Positions 6,141 through 8,259 of a stretch of 8,259 nucleotides of DNA are shown one piece after another (the stretch's first letter is position 1; every line of letters begins with the position of its first letter). A model generated the notes under the pieces. It was not told the origin of the DNA and made no database searches. It saw only the letters and a program-made list of their open reading frames with translations. The translations under genes were made by a program, and so were the position numbers. The stretch comes from an uncultured Rubrobacteraceae bacterium. Its GTDB lineage: Bacteria; Actinomycetota; Rubrobacteria; Rubrobacterales; Rubrobacteraceae. Location: positions 1-8,259 of the forward strand of contig CADCUW010000047.1 of the NCBI GenBank assembly GCA_902805985.1. The letters are read 5' to 3'.

Positions 6141-6178
6141 CTTCGGGGAACTATCCTTCCACGCCCCCAGATGGATAG
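6141..6178 (+). repeat. Dispersed intergenic element, copy 1
   Basis: CTTCGGGGAAC (6141-6151), TTCCACGC (6157-6164) and ATAG (6175-6178, continuing GGGGCAA) have the exact spacing of the three other copies. The copy lies between two minus-strand genes and is followed directly by a long hairpin. No plus-strand gene follows, so if the element is a promoter this copy has no visible target. Confidence 0.75.
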
Positions 6179-6180
6179 GG

Positions 6181-6232
6181 GCAAGAAGCGAAGGCCGGGG
6201 CGTTATAGGTCCCGGTCCTCGTCTCTTCTTGC
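6181..6232 (-). terminator. Long hairpin after the ABM-fold gene
   Basis: GCAAGAAG (6181-6188) pairs perfectly with CTTCTTGC (6225-6232), and inside it AAGGCCGGG (6191-6199) pairs with CCCGGTCCT (6211-6219) with one mismatch and one G-T pair. It begins 26 bases past the stop of the minus-strand ABM-fold gene and is a likely stem-type terminator for it. It is the distal part of dispersed element copy 1. Confidence 0.5.
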
Positions 6233-6257
6233 GTCGGTGCTTGTCTGTCGCCTTTCG

Positions 6258-6656
6258 CTAGCCCTTCTTCTCCCCGCCCCCAAGGAGGTTGCCCGTGGTC
6301 CCGCCGACCGTGTCCGTCACACCGCCCACCGTGTCCGTGACAGCTCCCAACGGCCCGGACGAAGGCGCCTCGTTGACGAGGACCTCGTACTCCTCCACGC
6401 TCGCCACTATCCCGCCGGCGGCCTCGGCAGCCCCGCTGCGCACGTCGGACACCGCCTGCTCGGTGGCTCGCAGGGCCTCCTCGCTCTCCCAGAATGATAC
6501 GCCGAGCATCTTGCCGCTCTGCCGATCGCCGAGGGCGATGAACCCCTCGAACCCTTCCATCTGCCTCAGCTGGGGCATGGTCTGCTCCCGGATGTGGCGC
6601 GTGGCGTCGTCGATTCTGCCCAGGGAGCCCTCTATCGTGTTTACCCGCGCGTACAT
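6258..6656 (-). CDS. ABM-fold (antibiotic biosynthesis monooxygenase-like) protein with repeat tail
   Basis: The 132-aa product carries a dimeric alpha/beta-barrel (ABM) domain at residues 1-96: MYARVNTIEG strand, helix IDDATRHIREQTMPQLRQM, then GFEGFIALGDRQSGKMLGVS, FWESEEALRATEQ and a last strand SVEEYEVLVNEA. Members act as cofactor-free monooxygenases, haem-degrading enzymes or chlorite-dismutase relatives; no catalytic residue here fixes a reaction. Unusually, a tail (101-132) adds two VTDTVGG repeats, then GNLLGGGEKKG. Such Gly/Val/Thr repeats are commoner in surface or structural proteins. ATG 6656 is chosen because GGAGGAG lies four bases upstream; the longer frame to 6707 adds Arg/Gly-rich sequence. 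It ends in TAG with a hairpin beyond. Confidence 0.8.
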   Translation of the reverse strand: MYARVNTIEGSLGRIDDATRHIREQTMPQLRQMEGFEGFIALGDRQSGKMLGVSFWESEEALRATEQAVSDVRSGAAEAAGGIVASVEEYEVLVNEAPSSGPLGAVTDTVGGVTDTVGGTTGNLLGGGEKKG

Positions 6657-6698
6657 GCCGCTCCTCCTTCTCCCCCGCCAAGGTCCCTGCGGGCGTCG

Positions 6699-6718
6699 GG
6701 GGCCCACCGGTGGGCCCC
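6699..6718. promoter_or_regulatory. Perfect 20-bp palindrome in the ABM-fold gene leader
   Basis: GGGGCCCACC is followed directly by its reverse complement, making an uninterrupted 20-bp palindrome 42 bases upstream of ATG 6656. As RNA it would fold into an eight-pair stem with a four-base loop, and as DNA it would suit a dimeric repressor. On the minus strand a mini-frame MTQQEQ-stop (6740-6720) ends two bases before it, the arrangement of a leader peptide and attenuator, though no ribosome site precedes it. Confidence 0.45.
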
Positions 6719-6774
6719 GCTATTGCTCCTGTTGTGTCATGAGACCGCGCCTGGGCCGCACGGGTTACGGAGAA

Positions 6775-6812
6775 GTTCTGAGAACAAGCCTTCCACGCGC
6801 TCGGTTTTATAG
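6775..6812 (+). repeat. Dispersed intergenic element, copy 2
   Basis: GTTCTGAGAAC (6775-6785), TTCCACGC (6791-6798) and TTTTATAG (ATAG at 6809-6812). It lies between divergent genes, and ATAG ends 81 bases before the GTG of the plus-strand gene at 6893, matching the distance seen at copy 3. The -10-like TTTATAG makes a promoter role plausible for this copy. A hairpin, ATAGGGGGC (6809-6817) with GCGCCCTAT (6825-6833), one mismatch and a 7-base loop, begins inside it. Confidence 0.75.
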
Positions 6813-6892
6813 GGGGCAAAGAGCGCGCCCTATTCACCCAAAGGGGTAAGCTTGCTTCCGCAGGCGACGAAGTAGGAGGAGGTGGGGGCGAA

Positions 6893-7453
6893 GTGGAGCT
6901 CGCAACCATAGCGCAGACGGTTTCCGCTATCGGCAGCCTGCTGCTTGCGGCCCTGTTCGCCTACCAGGTGACCGTGTTCAAAAAGCAGGTGGAGGTCAAC
7001 CGCGGCACCCTCGACGAGATTCGCGAGGGCCGCACCTCCCACGAACGCCCCCAGGTCGTGGTTACCGCAGAGTACCGCCATGGCACCCTCGTCGAGGTCG
7101 TCATCGCCAACATCGGCAGGGGCGACACCAGGAACGTAACGTTCGAGTTCTCCGCGCCCATGGAAAGTTCCGTGAGCTACCGGCGGGACTCTGAGGTCGT
7201 CCCCTTGAGCGAGTTGCCCCACTTCAGGGACGGGATGAGCTACCTGGCGCCCGGGGCGGAGATCGCCACCGTCTAGGACCACCACGCCAACCTCGTGCCC
7301 CTGCTTCGGGAGATGGAACTTCACGAGGGGATCACGGTCACCAGCCGCTACGCGTCCCTTACCGGGGAGCCCTACGAGACCCTCTGGACGATTAACCCGC
7401 TGCTCATACCGGGGGGCCTCTACGCCCCCCAGCAGCCAGTCTCGACGGACTGA
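6893..7453 (+). pseudogene. Membrane-anchored hypothetical protein interrupted by TAG
   Basis: From GTG 6893 (AGGAGGAGG ten bases upstream) a membrane helix (residues ~5-28, TIAQTVSAIGSLLLAALFAY) leads into a charged linker and a beta-rich domain (QVVVTAEYRHGTLVEVVIAN, then IGRGDTRNVTFEFSAPMESS). TAG at 7274-7276 stops the frame after residue 127 (APGAEIATV). The frame then runs on for 58 codons with good codon usage (DHHANLVPLLREMELHEGIT, TVTSRYASLTGEPYETLWTI) to TGA 7451-7453. The fold of the domain needs these last strands (VTSRYASLTG, YETLWTIN), so the TAG splits one gene. GAG, CAG, TGG or TAC could each have given TAG by one change. Possible readings: inactivated gene, a 127-aa truncated form with readthrough, or a base error. 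The family, single-pass proteins of unknown role, is recognised only loosely. Confidence 0.75.
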
Positions 7454-7474
7454 GCGATCCCCCCTTGGGGCACA

Positions 7475-7512
7475 GTTCCGAGAACAACCCTTCCACGCAC
7501 CCCAGTGGATAG
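7475..7512 (+). repeat. Dispersed intergenic element, copy 3
   Basis: GTTCCGAGAAC (7475-7485), TTCCACGC (7491-7498) and GTGGATAG (ATAG at 7509-7512). It lies between two plus-strand genes, and ATAG ends 80 bases before the cupin ATG. TCCAC and GTGGA within it could pair. The short palindrome CCCCTTGGGG lies just upstream (7461-7470). No long hairpin follows this copy. Confidence 0.75.
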
Positions 7513-7591
7513 ACCCCTGCCAGGTGCGCGAGACTTCGCCGTGTGCCACCATCCTTCGGTCGAGGGAAGCCCTTTGCGAGGAGGAAGCCGA

Positions 7592-8083
7592 ATGCCGGAA
7601 GGCCAGAGCAGCAGCAGCAGCAGGACCCACACAGCCCCGGGCGAGGGCGAGTCAGTGTGGCTGATTGGGGACCTGATCGAGGTGAGGCTCTCCGCCGAGG
7701 ACACCGGAGGCGCCTACTCGATGATCGAGGAGACCACCCCGCCCGGCGGCGGCCCGCCCCCGCACCGGCATGCTAACGAGGACGAGGCGTTCTGCGTGCT
7801 GGAGGGGGAGGTCGAGTTCCTGCTCGGCGGGGGCACCGTCCCGGCGGACGTGGGGACGTGCGTGCACGCTCCCAGGGGCACCCTGCACACGTTCAGGAAC
7901 GTGGGGACCTCGCCCAGCCGAGTTTTGGCGGTCATCACGCCGGGTGGGTTCGAGAGGTTCTTCCTCGAGGCGGGCGAACCCGTGACGGAGGGGTCCTCCG
8001 GACCCGAGGGTCCCCCGGACGTGGGGAGGATCGTGGAGATCGGCCGGAGGTACGGCCTGGAGATACCGCCGCCCCCCGAGTAG
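7592..8083 (+). CDS. Cupin-domain protein
   Basis: The 163-aa protein is a single-domain cupin with both metal-binding motifs intact. Motif 1 is G-x5-HxH-x4-E-x6-G, with H58, H60, E65 and G72 (PPPHRHANEDEAFCVLEGEV). Motif 2 is G-x5-PxG-x2-H-x3-N, with G88, P94, G96, H99 and N103. The protein should bind a divalent metal through H58, H60, E65 and H99. The N-terminus is a Ser-rich linker (residues 5-10) and the C-terminus a Pro-rich tail (EIPPPPE). Small cupins of this type include dioxygenases, isomerases and sugar or quercetin-binding proteins; the ligand is not evident. ATG 7592 follows GAGGAGGAAG. It ends in two consecutive TAG codons (8081-8086), a strong stop. Transcription may start near dispersed element copy 3. 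Confidence 0.9.
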   Translation: MPEGQSSSSSRTHTAPGEGESVWLIGDLIEVRLSAEDTGGAYSMIEETTPPGGGPPPHRHANEDEAFCVLEGEVEFLLGGGTVPADVGTCVHAPRGTLHTFRNVGTSPSRVLAVITPGGFERFFLEAGEPVTEGSSGPEGPPDVGRIVEIGRRYGLEIPPPPE

Positions 8084-8144
8084 TAGGCAGGTTTTTGGGG
8101 ACACCCCGTACAGCCTCGTTTCCGGAGAAACCCTTCGGAGTAAA

Positions 8145-8182
8145 GTTCGGAGAACACTTCTTCCACGCACTCTGGTGAATAG
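8145..8182 (+). repeat. Dispersed intergenic element, copy 4
   Basis: GTTCGGAGAAC (8145-8155), TTCCACGC (8161-8168) and GTGAATAG (ATAG at 8179-8182, continuing GGGCAAAG). Two degenerate copies of the first box precede it (TTCCGGAGAAA near 8120, CTTCGGAGTAA at 8133) with about 12-bp phase. If the 80-base distance of copies 2 and 3 held, a plus-strand start would lie just beyond the window. Confidence 0.75.
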
Positions 8183-8187
8183 GGGCA

Positions 8188-8226
8188 AAGCGGAGGGCCG
8201 GGGTGTCGTGCCCCGGCCCTCCGCTT
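8188..8226. terminator. Perfect 16-bp-stem hairpin
   Basis: AAGCGGAGGGCCGGGG (8188-8203) and its exact reverse complement (8211-8226) flank a seven-base loop. Such a stem is a strong terminator even without a T tract. It lies 105 bases after the cupin stop. On the minus strand it is 20 bases past a possible stop (TAG at 8249-8247, preceded by Leu-Ser-Lys), so it may serve converging genes. Alternatively it is a structured leader downstream of element copy 4. The remaining 33 bases hold too little to call a gene. Confidence 0.6.
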
Positions 8227-8259
8227 CGATGATGTGCGGCTCTGGTCTACTTGGAGAGC

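Noticed and set aside
6289..6849. Plus-strand frame over the ABM-fold gene
   Set aside because: Antisense to a recognisable ABM domain with a strong ribosome site; its sequence is Ser/Pro/Arg-rich noise.
1801..7453. Reassignment of TAG to an amino acid
   Set aside because: TAG ends the methyltransferase, the small helical gene, the ABM-fold gene and the cupin (twice in a row) at natural C-termini, so it works as a stop here.
6141..8226. Insertion-sequence ends or miniature transposon
   Set aside because: No transposase, no terminal inverted repeats bounding the copies and no target duplications were seen; all copies face the same way.
8227..8259. 3' end of a minus-strand gene (Leu-Ser-Lys-stop)
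   Set aside because: Only three codons would be visible. The adjacent perfect hairpin fits, but the evidence is too thin to list as a gene.

Overview
The window is very GC-rich DNA with strong G/C preference at third codon positions, frequent GTG starts and GTGA start/stop overlaps. Together with the gene content (PadR regulators, small Clp-N proteins, a winged-helix methyltransferase, cupins) this suggests a high-GC actinobacterium, perhaps Rubrobacter-like. That placement is an inference from gene style; no rRNA or other marker gene is present. No tRNA, rRNA, CRISPR array, integrase or transposase was seen.

Layout. Positions 2-175 hold the 3' end of an unrecognised gene. A winged-helix SAM-dependent methyltransferase follows (448-1518). 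A gene-poor stretch (1519-2145) contains a terminator-like hairpin, a 25-bp-phased repeat, and a minus-strand half-Clp-N gene broken by one TAG (1801-2073). A good sigma-A-type promoter (TTGCTC-N17-TATACT) overlaps a TATAAT on the other strand and is followed by a perfect inverted repeat built from the palindrome GATGCATC. It drives a tightly packed operon: a PadR repressor (2179-2595), a six-helix membrane protein (2592-3587), a tiny winged-helix protein (3584-3823) and a membrane-anchored two-domain beta-rich protein (3827-4888). A 5'-truncated, frameshifted and TAG-interrupted paralogue of the last gene follows (5003-5796), with a third GATGCATC just before it.

The right part holds small accessory genes: a helical 68-aa protein and an ABM-fold protein with a Gly/Val/Thr repeat tail on the minus strand, and a membrane-anchored protein interrupted by TAG plus an intact cupin on the plus strand. 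Between these genes lie four copies of a fixed-architecture element, GTTCNGAGAAC-N5-TTCCACGC-N10-ATAG. Shorter, tandem relatives of its first box occur at 1605-1665 and 5805-5859.

Two things stand out. The first is the dispersed element with invariant spacing; two copies end about 80 bp before a plus-strand start codon and three are followed by hairpins. The second is a run of in-frame TAG codons with intact coding on both sides (1951-1953, 5467-5469, 7274-7276, and possibly 3821-3823). Because TAG also ends several intact genes here, reassignment of the code is unlikely; gene decay, readthrough or sequence error are the alternatives. The PadR operon, with a small DNA-binding protein in the same frame as a membrane sensor-like protein, is the best candidate for a little-described signalling system.
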